DNA of 64,000 bases from Candidatus Roizmanbacteria bacterium UBA1450 (GTDB lineage: Bacteria > Patescibacteriota > Microgenomatia > UBA1406 > GWC2-37-13). Below are positions 18,340 through 27,143 of the stretch, one piece after another. Below the pieces are notes generated by a model. That model saw nothing but the letters and a program-made list of their open reading frames with translations. It searched no databases and was not told the origin of the DNA. Every line of letters starts with the position of its first letter. Position 1 is the stretch's first letter. Position numbers and translations under genes: made by a program. Location: contig DCTC01000002.1 of assembly GCA_002329205.1 (NCBI GenBank), positions 124,001 to 188,000 of the forward strand. The letters are read 5' to 3'.

Positions 18340-19797
18340 ATGAAACATAAAAATCAAACAAATCACCCAAATGATTCTTCCGTTCATCGTTATGCGTTGA
18401 ACAGACATCATAAATCGGCACTGACCAAATACCTGAATTCATATAACAAAGAGTTTTTTTCCTCAAAATCAACCCTTTCCCAAGAGACATTAGATAGAGT
18501 TTCTTCATACCTGGGCAGACATGAGTTTATTACAAAGAAATATTTATCACCGGAATTCCAGCTTTTTACTCAATTGGCAAAAAATTTGTTCCCGAACGTA
18601 AGAGCGGGCAAAATTGCATGTATTGACGGTCGGGAATCCCGGGTCATTCAGGACGGAAAGGTTTTCAGCCGTTGGTCAATATCTGCAGGAATACCGACTT
18701 TGATCTACAGAAACGGGAAAAAACATCTTGCATCAGGAAGATTGCGTGCGGCCATTTTGTCAGTAGCGAAGCAAAAAGGTGAGATATTTGAACTCATGAA
18801 GATTCATACTTCAAGATCAGCCCCACTTGATCATGGCTGTGCTGCGCTGAAACGATTGATCATGCAGGAAAACAACGGTACATTGCCGGCGAATGCCAAT
18901 CTGGTCAAAACCGGTATCAAACTACTGCAGGAACGAAAAGCGGTAATCCGGGATTCATTCAACGCTGTACGAAAAGAGTTGAGACTTCCGACCATGAAGA
19001 AAGTTACGGTGCTAGGAGTGAGCGATACCGATACTCTCGGTTTGACATTCATGGGCAATGATGAAGAAGCCCCGCTCAGCACCGTTGATATAGCAAAGCG
19101 GCTTTTCCCGTCATTCGGACCGTATCTTCAGGATCTGTACGGAAAAAAATACTCAAAGATAGGTTTGTTTAAGGAGTCATTTGTCATGCCTGAGTCAATC
19201 ATACCGTTTGAAGATATGAACTATCATATTTCATCGACTCTTATGGAATATAAACCGTTTATTAATGAGCTGCAGAGGTACGTAAAGAACTCTAATTTGA
19301 ATCTTCTTACCGATAATCAGGTACGGGCCTTTTACTATACAGCAGCAAGGAATTTAGCGAATCAGTATTTACTCGGATTCTATACAAACGAGGGACATCC
19401 TCATCATCCGCTGGCGGCACACGGTGAAAAGTACGGAAGCATATCATTTGACGGTATACATGTCGGTCAACTTGATCCCGGGCACCAGACACTGAAGGCA
19501 AGTCCGTCTACAGAGCAGGATGCTTTGGAACAAGCAGAAATTCAGCATGCAGTTCTGCATGCGAATAATCCTGAGAAGCCTCATGTATTGTTTGTTGTAA
19601 CCGCTGTCCCGCAAGCTGTCCTTAATGATGAGAAAGCGATGACAGGATATCGGGGCGTGAACTATAACTTTTTGAATTTGATTCTCAACAATGCAGTATT
19701 TTCTAAACTGGTACAACAGAAAGAATTGTTGCCTGTACCGGTCCTGCTGAATGAGTCAACACGAGAAATCGTAGAAATTCCGAACCAGATGGTGTAG
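18340..19797 (+). CDS. Divergent beta-carbonic-anhydrase-like protein B
   Basis: 485 residues, not assignable by overall similarity. CIDGR (94-98) fits the C-x-D-x-R beta-carbonic-anhydrase motif. H156 and C167 (IHTSRSAPLDHGC) fit the remaining zinc ligands with an H-x10-C spacing, longer than the H-x2-C of ordinary beta enzymes. The ninety residues before the motif are His/Lys-rich and then helical. The C-terminal half may hold a ligand-free second repeat (EIQHAVLHA, then HVLFVVTAVP), but this is weak. No signal peptide or membrane helix is visible. It is divergent from gene A and converges on rmlD. Confidence 0.45.
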   Translation: MKHKNQTNHPNDSSVHRYALNRHHKSALTKYLNSYNKEFFSSKSTLSQETLDRVSSYLGRHEFITKKYLSPEFQLFTQLAKNLFPNVRAGKIACIDGRESRVIQDGKVFSRWSISAGIPTLIYRNGKKHLASGRLRAAILSVAKQKGEIFELMKIHTSRSAPLDHGCAALKRLIMQENNGTLPANANLVKTGIKLLQERKAVIRDSFNAVRKELRLPTMKKVTVLGVSDTDTLGLTFMGNDEEAPLSTVDIAKRLFPSFGPYLQDLYGKKYSKIGLFKESFVMPESIIPFEDMNYHISSTLMEYKPFINELQRYVKNSNLNLLTDNQVRAFYYTAARNLANQYLLGFYTNEGHPHHPLAAHGEKYGSISFDGIHVGQLDPGHQTLKASPSTEQDALEQAEIQHAVLHANNPEKPHVLFVVTAVPQAVLNDEKAMTGYRGVNYNFLNLILNNAVFSKLVQQKELLPVPVLLNESTREIVEIPNQMV

Positions 19798-19802
19798 GCC
19801 GA

Positions 19803-20627
19803 TTAGGAATCCAGAAGTGCAAGTCCTTCTTCAAACGTCTTCATCGGTGTGAAGATATTCTTTGATGTCATAATTATCGAATACTGCGGTCTTTCGGCTT
19901 TTCCTTTCATATATTCTTTGTATGTTGTCGGCATGATGAGCGATCCCGGCAGTTCATAGTGCTTTGCAATGATAGTCCCGACTTCGAAAGGTGTATATGA
20001 TTTTGTGCCGACCAGATGATAAATCTCCGGTTTGTAATGAGTTGCAAGATATTCAAGTCCCAATGCTATATCATCGATAAAAGTCGGTGTCATTGCCGAA
20101 TCAGAGATCATAGTAATCGGCTTATTGAGTTCGAGAAGCTGCCTCAGTCTTTGGACAAAATCTGGTTTCTTATCAGATGGATATCCGTATGGGTAACTGA
20201 TGCGGACTATCATTGCTTTATCTTTTACAATCTGTTCGGCTTCATATTTGGTCTGTCCATAGTATCCAACCGGATTCGGAGTACTCATCTCGTCAAATGG
20301 CGGGATACGTCCGTCAAAGACAAAATCCGTCGATATGTAAATCATTTTTTTACCCGCCTTCTCCACCTGCTCAAGCAGATTTCGTGTACCTTCGACATTT
20401 ATTGTATGCGCTTTTTCTTTTTCAGTTTCCGCACCGTCAACGTTGGTATAAGCTGCCAGATGAAGGAGAAGATCGAACTCTGTGGCATCTAGCACCTGCT
20501 GAACTATATCTTTTTGTGTTATATCAAGGTCTTTGCTTGAAAACGGTATGAAGGAATGCTTTGACTTCAAAAGTTCAATTATTCGTGATCCGACAAGGCC
20601 ATTGGCACCGGTAACAGCTATGTTCAT
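19803..20627 (-). CDS. rmlD: dTDP-4-dehydrorhamnose reductase-like (RmlD)
   Basis: 274-residue short-chain reductase of the RmlD family, which performs the last step to dTDP-L-rhamnose. Motifs: VTGANGLVGSRI for NAD(P)H, HLAAYTNVDGAE, ISTDFVFDG and the catalytic YGQTKYEAE (Y-x3-K). Its start overlaps the end of rmlB by 4 bp, so the two are co-transcribed. rmlA and the 3,5-epimerase rmlC are not in the window, so the end product could be another 6-deoxyhexose. Confidence 0.85.
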   Translation of the reverse strand: MNIAVTGANGLVGSRIIELLKSKHSFIPFSSKDLDITQKDIVQQVLDATEFDLLLHLAAYTNVDGAETEKEKAHTINVEGTRNLLEQVEKAGKKMIYISTDFVFDGRIPPFDEMSTPNPVGYYGQTKYEAEQIVKDKAMIVRISYPYGYPSDKKPDFVQRLRQLLELNKPITMISDSAMTPTFIDDIALGLEYLATHYKPEIYHLVGTKSYTPFEVGTIIAKHYELPGSLIMPTTYKEYMKGKAERPQYSIIMTSKNIFTPMKTFEEGLALLDS

Positions 20628-21634
20628 TGATTATATTGTGATTGATAATACTCCTGATATGCTCCTGACTTGACATCTTTCCACCAAGATTCATTTTCTT
20701 TGTACCACTGGATTGTTTTTTCAAGTCCTGTGTCAAAATCATATTTCGGTTCCCAACCCAATTTTTCTTTCGTTTGAGTCCAGTCTATGGCATACCGTCT
20801 GTCATGTCCCGGACGGTCTTTGACAAACTCAATTATGTTTTCACTTTGTCCCATGATTGCAAGTATCTTTTTTATGACATCCAGATTGGTGATATCATCA
20901 GTTAGTCCTCCGACAAGATATGTCTCACCGATTTGACCTTTGGTCAAAATGGCATCTATAGCTGTACAATGATCTTCGACAAAAAGCCAGTCCCGTACAT
21001 ATTGACCATCACCATATACAGGAACTTTCTTGCCTTCAATGATATTGGTGATGGCAAGCGGAATCAGCTTTTCTGGAAAATGATAGGGGCCGTAGTTGTT
21101 GGAACAGTTTGAAATCGTGATCGGGAGCCCGTATGTCGTATGATATGCACGCACCAGATGATCGGATCCTGCTTTGGATGCTGAGTAGGGACTGCGGGGA
21201 TCGTAGGGTGTTGTTTCATTGAATTTATTTTCTGTATTGAGAGGGAGTGCACCGAAAACCTCATCCGTCGAAATGTGATGAAACCGTTTCATTCCGTTTT
21301 TCATGGCGGATTCCAAAAGAACCTGTGTGCCAAGTACGTTTGTTTTAACAAAGGGAGTTGCATCCTGAATTGAGCGGTCAACGTGACTTTCAGCGGCGAA
21401 ATGGACGACGGTATCAACAGTCGGCATAACCTGATCGACCGTTTCCCGATCACATATATCTCCTTTGACAAATGAATAATTCGGATTATTCTCTACAATT
21501 TTGAGATTCTCAAGATTGCCGGCATAGGTGAGCGCATCAAGATTGACTATTTGGTCTTCCGGATGCTGCCGCAACCAGTAATGGATGAAGTTTGCACCGA
21601 TAAAACCGGCTCCGCCTGTTATAAGTAGTTTCAT
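20624..21634 (-). CDS. rmlB: dTDP-glucose 4,6-dehydratase
   Basis: 336 residues. Converts dTDP-glucose to dTDP-4-keto-6-deoxyglucose using bound NAD. Motifs: TGGAGFIGANFIHY, HFAAESHVDRSI, STDEVFG, YSASKAGSDHLVRAYHTTYG (Y-x3-K) and NCSNNYGPYHFPEKLIPL, all diagnostic of RmlB. First gene of a two-gene minus-strand unit with rmlD. A TAAAAT box lies about 7 nt before the ATG. Confidence 0.96.
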   Translation of the reverse strand: MKLLITGGAGFIGANFIHYWLRQHPEDQIVNLDALTYAGNLENLKIVENNPNYSFVKGDICDRETVDQVMPTVDTVVHFAAESHVDRSIQDATPFVKTNVLGTQVLLESAMKNGMKRFHHISTDEVFGALPLNTENKFNETTPYDPRSPYSASKAGSDHLVRAYHTTYGLPITISNCSNNYGPYHFPEKLIPLAITNIIEGKKVPVYGDGQYVRDWLFVEDHCTAIDAILTKGQIGETYLVGGLTDDITNLDVIKKILAIMGQSENIIEFVKDRPGHDRRYAIDWTQTKEKLGWEPKYDFDTGLEKTIQWYKENESWWKDVKSGAYQEYYQSQYNQ

Positions 21635-21815
21635 ATATTGTATTTTATCATGTTGAAGGTAGAGGATCTAATACATTCTCTTGCAATCAAAAATTTGTGT
21701 GGAAATTTCTCTCTTATCTTGGTATCACTTTTTTTACTCATATCAGTATGTTCGTACCGTCTTAACTTCCGAATTTGTTTTATACTTAGGACATTTCTGG
21801 TTAAAAACACCATGT

Positions 21816-21821
21816 TATAAT
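21816..21821 (+). promoter_or_regulatory. Putative -10 box of the inositol-phosphatase-like gene
   Basis: Perfect TATAAT ending 6 nt before the preferred ATG at 21828. It supports that start over an upstream alternative and implies a leaderless mRNA. Confidence 0.45.
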
Positions 21822-21827
21822 GCCCTT

Positions 21828-22631
21828 ATGTTCGAGATAATGAAAAAAGCTGCTCTTGAGGCAGCGAAAATCCAACTCAAGTATTATCGTTCTACAGAAC
21901 TTGATATCTCTCACAAAACAGATCATCAGAATATCGTGACGGTTGCAGATAAAGAATCACAAGATACTATTGAACATACGATTATTCATGAGATGGTCAA
22001 ATCCGGCGTTTTAGAAAATAATATCGGTTTTATCGGAGAAGAAGATCTGGATTCAAAAGGGAGTCATGTGTTTGTCATTGATCCCATAGACGGTACATCC
22101 AATTTTGCATCCGGGATCGATTATTTTTGTACTTCAATTGCTTACTTCAATAATGGTATATTGGATGCCGGACTGATATATCGACCTGTACATCAAGAAC
22201 TTTATTTTGCAAAAAAAGGTGAAGGTGCTTTCATAGAATTATACGACACACGGGAGGTTCTGAAGATGAAGGATCTTGACTCTCAGAATATGATCATGAG
22301 TACGAATTTCGGTGAAACGATGCGCAACTCTGACCAGCTGCCGCTCATAGAGCGATTGATGCCTTTGTACCGTGGTGTGAGAGCATTTGGCGCAGTTGCA
22401 TTGGATTTGGCAAAAGTTTCCAATAACGAAATCGGAACTTCAGTAGACAAAGGCCCCTATCTTTGGGATATTTCTGCTGGAAAAATAATCATTGAGGAAG
22501 CCGGTGGGTGTGTATTTGACTGGGAAGGACAGGATCTTGATTTAGATCTTAACGACAGGAAAAAGCGATATAGCCTGATTGCCTGCCATCCTGCGAAGAA
22601 GAAGATGGTATTGAATTATGTTCGTACTTGA
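21828..22631 (+). CDS. Inositol monophosphatase family protein
   Basis: 267 residues of the Mg2+-dependent IMPase/FBPase/CysQ superfamily. Metal-binding motifs are GEEDLDS, DPIDGTSNF and a C-terminal YLWDISAGKIIIEEAGG (the WD-x-SAG variant of WDxAAG). Substrate could be inositol phosphate, 3'-phosphoadenosine phosphate or another sugar phosphate. The start at 21828 was preferred over one 49 codons upstream because the family N-terminus begins there and a -10 box sits just ahead. Convergent with the histidine kinase, overlapping its end by 16 bp. Confidence 0.85.
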   Translation: MFEIMKKAALEAAKIQLKYYRSTELDISHKTDHQNIVTVADKESQDTIEHTIIHEMVKSGVLENNIGFIGEEDLDSKGSHVFVIDPIDGTSNFASGIDYFCTSIAYFNNGILDAGLIYRPVHQELYFAKKGEGAFIELYDTREVLKMKDLDSQNMIMSTNFGETMRNSDQLPLIERLMPLYRGVRAFGAVALDLAKVSNNEIGTSVDKGPYLWDISAGKIIIEEAGGCVFDWEGQDLDLDLNDRKKRYSLIACHPAKKKMVLNYVRT

Positions 22632-24088
22632 CGTTTGGCAAGAGGCAATGTGAAACAGAATGTTGATCCTTCATTTAGTTTACTTTCAACCCAGATTTTC
22701 CCTTTATGTCTTTCAATAATCTCTTTGGAAATAAAAAGACCCATTCCGAATCCCGGTGATTTTTTATCAGCCGTTTTGAAGACTTGGTACAAGCGCTCAA
22801 ATATCTTGTCATGTTCTTCTTTCGGTATTCCGATACCCTGATCCGTAATGCGCACCAACGCATGTGAATCATTTTTTATCAGTTGTATTCGGATTTCGGA
22901 ATTTGAAGGTGAGTACTTGATAGCATTTGTAATGAGATTGGTAACTACTTGATAAATGCGAAATCGATCAGCATGAACCTGCAAATTGGGAGTTTTTTCA
23001 ATAATAATGTTATGACTGTTTGCCGTTTCTCCGAGAACTTCAACAGTTTCATTGACCAGCTCGGATAAATTGAATCTTTCTTTGGTATACGTTAGTTTGC
23101 CTGTCTGGATCCGGGACACATCCAGGAGATCATCTACCAGTTTTTGAAGTCTGTTTAGCTGGTCTTGCGCGCGTTTGATGATATCTGCCAATTGTTTATC
23201 ATTCTTTTTGGTAAGTCTTCGATGCATTACTTCGGTATATAACTTCAGACTTGTCAAAGGAGTCTTTAACTCATGCGAAGCCATATTAACAAAATCATCT
23301 TTCCGGATTTCCAGGTTTTTTTGTTCGGTAATGTCCGAAATAATGGACGCAGCGGCCAGTGTTTGATTGTGTCGATCCTTGATAGGAGCTGCGCTTACCT
23401 GCAGATGAACAAGGTGATCATTTTTCGTAATTGTGAATTCACGGTTGCTGACAACTTTTCCTGTCTTGAGTGATTGTAAAAGCGGATCATCATCAGAAGT
23501 AGATGGTTTTCCGTTGCTGATGGAAGAAACAATAAGCCCTTCACCGAGTTGGAATCCGATTGGTACTTTTACTCCGATAATTTCATTGAGGCGGTTATTT
23601 GCCTGGACAATTTTTCGGTTTTTGTCTGCTATTACAACTCCGACCGGAAGCTGCTGAAAAATTGTTTCCAGTCGTTTCTTTTCGTTTGCCTCACGTTCTA
23701 TCAATTTATCAATTACTTCCTTCAGCCAACCGATAACTGCGGCAAGAAAAAAATAAATAATAGCCAGAATTACCGTCGTTTCGATTCCCCGTACAAAGCG
23801 TTCTCCCTGATATTCACGTGAAGCGATAATATAGAGATAGTAAGAAATGGTAATAATTGATGCAATGAACCCTCCTCGACGTCCCTCTCGAAAGGAAAAA
23901 TAGATAATCAAACTGATAAAAATAAATATGGCACTCGTAGTAATAGCTTCAGGTTCGCCTAATATAATGTATGCATAAAATTCCAGAATGATAACCGCGC
24001 TTAATGTTCCCAGAAGCGGAAATACTATTGAATAGTTTTTGTCTCCAAGGTGTTTGATGGGACTTAGGAAGTTAAATATTCTTTTCAT
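22616..24088 (-). CDS. Membrane sensor histidine kinase with PAS domain
   Basis: 490 residues: four or five membrane helices (about 20-122), a PAS domain (about 140-255), HisKA with SHELKTPL and phospho-acceptor H272, then HATPase_c with an N box (NLITNAIKYSP), G1 (DQGIGIP) and G2 (GFGMGLF). It would phosphorylate a response regulator in answer to a membrane or redox/ligand signal. No response regulator gene is in the window, so it is an orphan here. The 16-bp overlap with the convergent phosphatase gene shows how compact the genome is. Confidence 0.92.
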   Translation of the reverse strand: MKRIFNFLSPIKHLGDKNYSIVFPLLGTLSAVIILEFYAYIILGEPEAITTSAIFIFISLIIYFSFREGRRGGFIASIITISYYLYIIASREYQGERFVRGIETTVILAIIYFFLAAVIGWLKEVIDKLIEREANEKKRLETIFQQLPVGVVIADKNRKIVQANNRLNEIIGVKVPIGFQLGEGLIVSSISNGKPSTSDDDPLLQSLKTGKVVSNREFTITKNDHLVHLQVSAAPIKDRHNQTLAAASIISDITEQKNLEIRKDDFVNMASHELKTPLTSLKLYTEVMHRRLTKKNDKQLADIIKRAQDQLNRLQKLVDDLLDVSRIQTGKLTYTKERFNLSELVNETVEVLGETANSHNIIIEKTPNLQVHADRFRIYQVVTNLITNAIKYSPSNSEIRIQLIKNDSHALVRITDQGIGIPKEEHDKIFERLYQVFKTADKKSPGFGMGLFISKEIIERHKGKIWVESKLNEGSTFCFTLPLAKRQVRT

Positions 24089-24094
24089 ATATAC

Positions 24095-24100
24095 ACTATA
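24095..24100 (-). promoter_or_regulatory. Putative -10 box of the histidine kinase gene
   Basis: TATAGT on the minus strand, 6 nt before the ATG, matching the leaderless pattern seen at other genes here. Confidence 0.35.
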
Positions 24101-24157
24101 CCGTTAATCATGCGTGATGAGCATGGAGCTTATGTAAGAAGATGAAATACAATTCTG

Positions 24158-25399
24158 TTAATAATTGTTTATAAACTTTTCCAGAATTTGCCAGCGTTTT
24201 TTCTTTGTTTCATGCGGAACATCATCTGTCATAACTTTTGTTGCTGCAGTCATAGGCCGTTCTGAATACATGGCAAGATACGCTTTTTCAAATCCTACGA
24301 TTTTGGCCAGTTTGACAGTGTTCTGAAATTCTTCATCTGTCTCACCGCAAAAACCCACAATGATGTCAGTTGTAAATTTGATGTCTGGAACTTTCTTTTT
24401 TAGTTTGTTGATAATTTCGATATAATCTTCAGCCGTATACCAGCGGTTCATTCGTTTTAAAACATTATTATCTCCCGATTGTACCGGAAGATGAATGGTG
24501 CGGGTGATATTTGGATATCGGGCTATCATTTCAATGAGTTCATCTGAGAAATCCCAGGGATTTGAGGAAATGAAATCTACTGTTTCAAAATCCATGCGGG
24601 CGATATCCTCAAGAAGGTAGGGAAACAATGTCGGAATTCGCATTTTTCCGAGATGTTTGACATACACCGGTTCGACGTTACGGCCGTTGTACGTAAATTT
24701 GGTACGAATGGTTGAGAGGGTTGTATTGATCTGGTCAAGAGTATCATTATAGTCTTGATCATGTTTCTCAAAATATGTTTTTTCGATATCACGCATGACC
24801 TGCACATTTTCTTTTCCAAGAATAAGATCAGCACCATATGAGTTGACATTCTGTCCGAGGAGTGTAATTTTCTTGTATCCTTTTGCACGCAGATGCAGAC
24901 ACTCTTCTATGATGTCTTCATAAGGTCGGCTTATCTCACGGCCTCTGGTGAAAGGTACGATACAAAAAGTGCAGAAATTATTGCAGCCGTTGGAGATCGG
25001 CACCCATGCCTCGTTCAGGTTTTGTCTGACGGGTTCATTGTCAAATCCAACTTCCTCGATCGGCATAAATTCATCCGCAGCCGGCATTGCTTTTCTGATT
25101 TTAGATAGAAATTTTCCTGTTTTGTCACGAAAGGCAATCCCCACCATACATCCGGTGACAATTATTTTATACAGCTCTCCATTTTTTGTTTTTCTGTTTT
25201 TGATTTCCTTGAGGTTATTTACCAATCCGTACACACGATTTTCTGCTGATTCACGGACCATGCAGGTGTTGATGATGACATAATTGGTGTCTTCATACCC
25301 TGTCGCCTCCGTATATCCCCGCGCTGAGAAAGCCTGTGCGATGCGCTCTGAATCCGCGTGATTCTGCTGACAGCCAAAGGTTTTAACAAAATATTTCAT
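24158..25399 (-). CDS. miaB: MiaB-like tRNA methylthiotransferase, no TRAM domain
   Basis: Radical-SAM enzyme that adds a methylthio group to i6A37 of tRNA. The UPF0004 domain holds its three cluster cysteines (KTFGCQQNHAD, NTCMVRE, GCMVG), and the radical SAM motif is CNNFCTFCIVPFTRGRE. Two oddities: an insertion of about 50 residues between VNSYG and FPYLLEDIA, and an end at KFINNY without the C-terminal TRAM RNA-binding domain (413 residues against about 440 or more). A longer start at 25459 lies inside a repeat-like sequence, so the conserved MKYFVKTFGC start was used. MtaB-type specificity is less likely. Confidence 0.88.
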   Translation of the reverse strand: MKYFVKTFGCQQNHADSERIAQAFSARGYTEATGYEDTNYVIINTCMVRESAENRVYGLVNNLKEIKNRKTKNGELYKIIVTGCMVGIAFRDKTGKFLSKIRKAMPAADEFMPIEEVGFDNEPVRQNLNEAWVPISNGCNNFCTFCIVPFTRGREISRPYEDIIEECLHLRAKGYKKITLLGQNVNSYGADLILGKENVQVMRDIEKTYFEKHDQDYNDTLDQINTTLSTIRTKFTYNGRNVEPVYVKHLGKMRIPTLFPYLLEDIARMDFETVDFISSNPWDFSDELIEMIARYPNITRTIHLPVQSGDNNVLKRMNRWYTAEDYIEIINKLKKKVPDIKFTTDIIVGFCGETDEEFQNTVKLAKIVGFEKAYLAMYSERPMTAATKVMTDDVPHETKKKRWQILEKFINNY

Positions 25400-25454
25400 C
25401 AGTGGTTGGTAGACGGTAGTACAGAGATTGTAGTACCTTGGTAAATAATAATAT

Positions 25455-25482
25455 GTCATGCCGGAACTTGATCCGGAGAACC
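25455..25482 (+). repeat. Possible degenerate palindromic repeat
   Basis: Begins GTCATGCCGG and has an inverted core (CCGGA...TCCGG), like the repeat family at 33-37 kb, but its end (GAGAACC) departs from the family GGATCCAG end. It lies just upstream of miaB. Weak assignment. Confidence 0.35.
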
Positions 25483-25565
25483 TTATTATACCTTGTCACG
25501 TCATAAGTTGGTTTTGGAGTTTTCCGGATATGGTATCATTACCCTGTTACTATTGAAACATTCTT

Positions 25566-25901
25566 ATGTATACACTCTCACTCACCGAAGACGAATTATT
25601 ATACATTCTTGTACTCTATGGAGTAACCGATGATGAAAAATTTCGAGATTATGGGCTTGATATCGAAGACACCACGCAAGAACGGCTGAAAAAGGGTGAA
25701 GAAAGTCTTCGTACCCGCGAGATTGTCACAGGTACAGATGCTGCACCATACCTCAACGACGAAGCAACTGCCCTCGTCGGTGTTACTATTGTCAATTCTC
25801 GACAAGATCATGAATATATCGATGAAGAAACGGGATTGCATGTGAGATTTACTCATGAGGGAGGAATGTATCTTTTCAAGGGAACGCTTGAGGAAGAATG
25901 A
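25566..25901 (+). CDS. Small acidic protein of unknown function
   Basis: 111 residues, rich in Asp and Glu, with no membrane helix, signal peptide or cysteine. The N-terminal part (LTEDELLYILVLYGV) looks helical; the C-terminal half (ALVGVTIVNS, HVRFTHEGGMYLFKG) looks like beta strands. I recognise no family. The stop abuts the convergent coaBC stop without a spare base, consistent with a real gene in a packed genome. Confidence 0.55.
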   Translation: MYTLSLTEDELLYILVLYGVTDDEKFRDYGLDIEDTTQERLKKGEESLRTREIVTGTDAAPYLNDEATALVGVTIVNSRQDHEYIDEETGLHVRFTHEGGMYLFKGTLEEE

Positions 25902-27143
25902 TTACTCTGTACTCCGGTTCAATCCGCCGGCTTGCGGACGGGATGAAAATACAATTTTTAGAATCTCTTCCGCTACATGAATTTTGCTCGCTTTATCGAT
26001 TTTGTGCACCTTCTGGTCTCTTGATACTACATAAACTTCATTCTCATTCGCCTCAAATCCTATATCATGCCGGCTGACATCATTGACGACGACATAATCA
26101 GTATTTGCATTATTGAAAAGCTTCTCTGATTGGAGGGATATTTCTTTCCCGCTATTTGATGTGATTGCTTTAAATCCGATAAGTTGAATTTTCGGATTCC
26201 ATTTTTTGATCCGGTTAATGATTTTCGGTGTTGGTTTCAGTTCTATTCGAATTTCTTTTGAACTTTCGATTTTCCCTGCAACAGCATCCGAGGTAAAATC
26301 TGAAACAGCTGCAGTATGAAAAAGCAGATCAGAGTTGGGGACTTCTTTTTCCAGAATTTCTGACAAATCATTGAGACTCTGGAAAGGAATAGATTGAATC
26401 GGGAGATGTGATCTAACGGATTGTTCTGAATGGATGAATTTGACTTCAGCACCGTAACGGTAACAAATTTCTGCAAGAGCTTTTCCCATTTTTCCTGATC
26501 CGCGGTTGGTGATGACTCGTACATTGTCGATGGGTTCAATTGTCCCTCCACCCGTGACAAGTACTTTTTTTCCTTTAAGTTTTGTTGTTCGAACCAGAAT
26601 TTTTGTAATCTCTTGAGCAATGTCCCGTGGTTCCTGCAGTCTACCGATCCCTTCCGTACCGCATGCAAGGGATCCGGACGCTGGTGAAAAAACTTCGTAT
26701 CCGAATGATTCGAGAGTGTGAAGATTGCGCTGGGTCGCCGGATGATACCACATCACATCATTCATCGACGGACAGATCAGGACAGGTGAATGTGTCGCAA
26801 GAAGAGCTGTTGTGAGGAAATCATCTGCAATTCCACTGGCCATTTTGGCCATGATGTTGGCGGTCGCTGGCGCTATGACAAATAGATCTGCTTGTTTGGC
26901 AAGTTCAATATGGTCGACTTTTCTTCTTTTGAGCACCTGTTCATAAGAGAAATTATCCTCAAACAGATTGATATATACAGATCTTCCTGTCATCTCTTCG
27001 ATTTTCCCGGGAGAGATCATGTAAGAAGCCTTTTTTGTCATCATCACATCAACAGTATGGCCAATCTCCAGAAGTCTTTCTATAAGATTGATGATTTTGT
27101 AAGCTGCAATTCCGGAAGAGATTCCGATGACAATGTTACTCAT
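25902..27143 (-). CDS. coaBC: Bifunctional CoaBC (coenzyme A synthesis)
   Basis: 413 residues. The N-terminal flavoprotein half decarboxylates phosphopantothenoylcysteine: GISSGIAAYK, the PSMNDVMW variant of the PAMN motif, and the active-site cysteine in GSLACGTEGIGRL. The C-terminal half joins phosphopantothenate and cysteine: VLVTGGGTIEPIDNVRVITN. Its first bases overlap the end of the WecA-like gene by 8 bp, so they form one minus-strand unit. It shows the cell makes CoA at least from phosphopantothenate. Confidence 0.93.
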   Translation of the reverse strand: MSNIVIGISSGIAAYKIINLIERLLEIGHTVDVMMTKKASYMISPGKIEEMTGRSVYINLFEDNFSYEQVLKRRKVDHIELAKQADLFVIAPATANIMAKMASGIADDFLTTALLATHSPVLICPSMNDVMWYHPATQRNLHTLESFGYEVFSPASGSLACGTEGIGRLQEPRDIAQEITKILVRTTKLKGKKVLVTGGGTIEPIDNVRVITNRGSGKMGKALAEICYRYGAEVKFIHSEQSVRSHLPIQSIPFQSLNDLSEILEKEVPNSDLLFHTAAVSDFTSDAVAGKIESSKEIRIELKPTPKIINRIKKWNPKIQLIGFKAITSNSGKEISLQSEKLFNNANTDYVVVNDVSRHDIGFEANENEVYVVSRDQKVHKIDKASKIHVAEEILKIVFSSRPQAGGLNRSTE

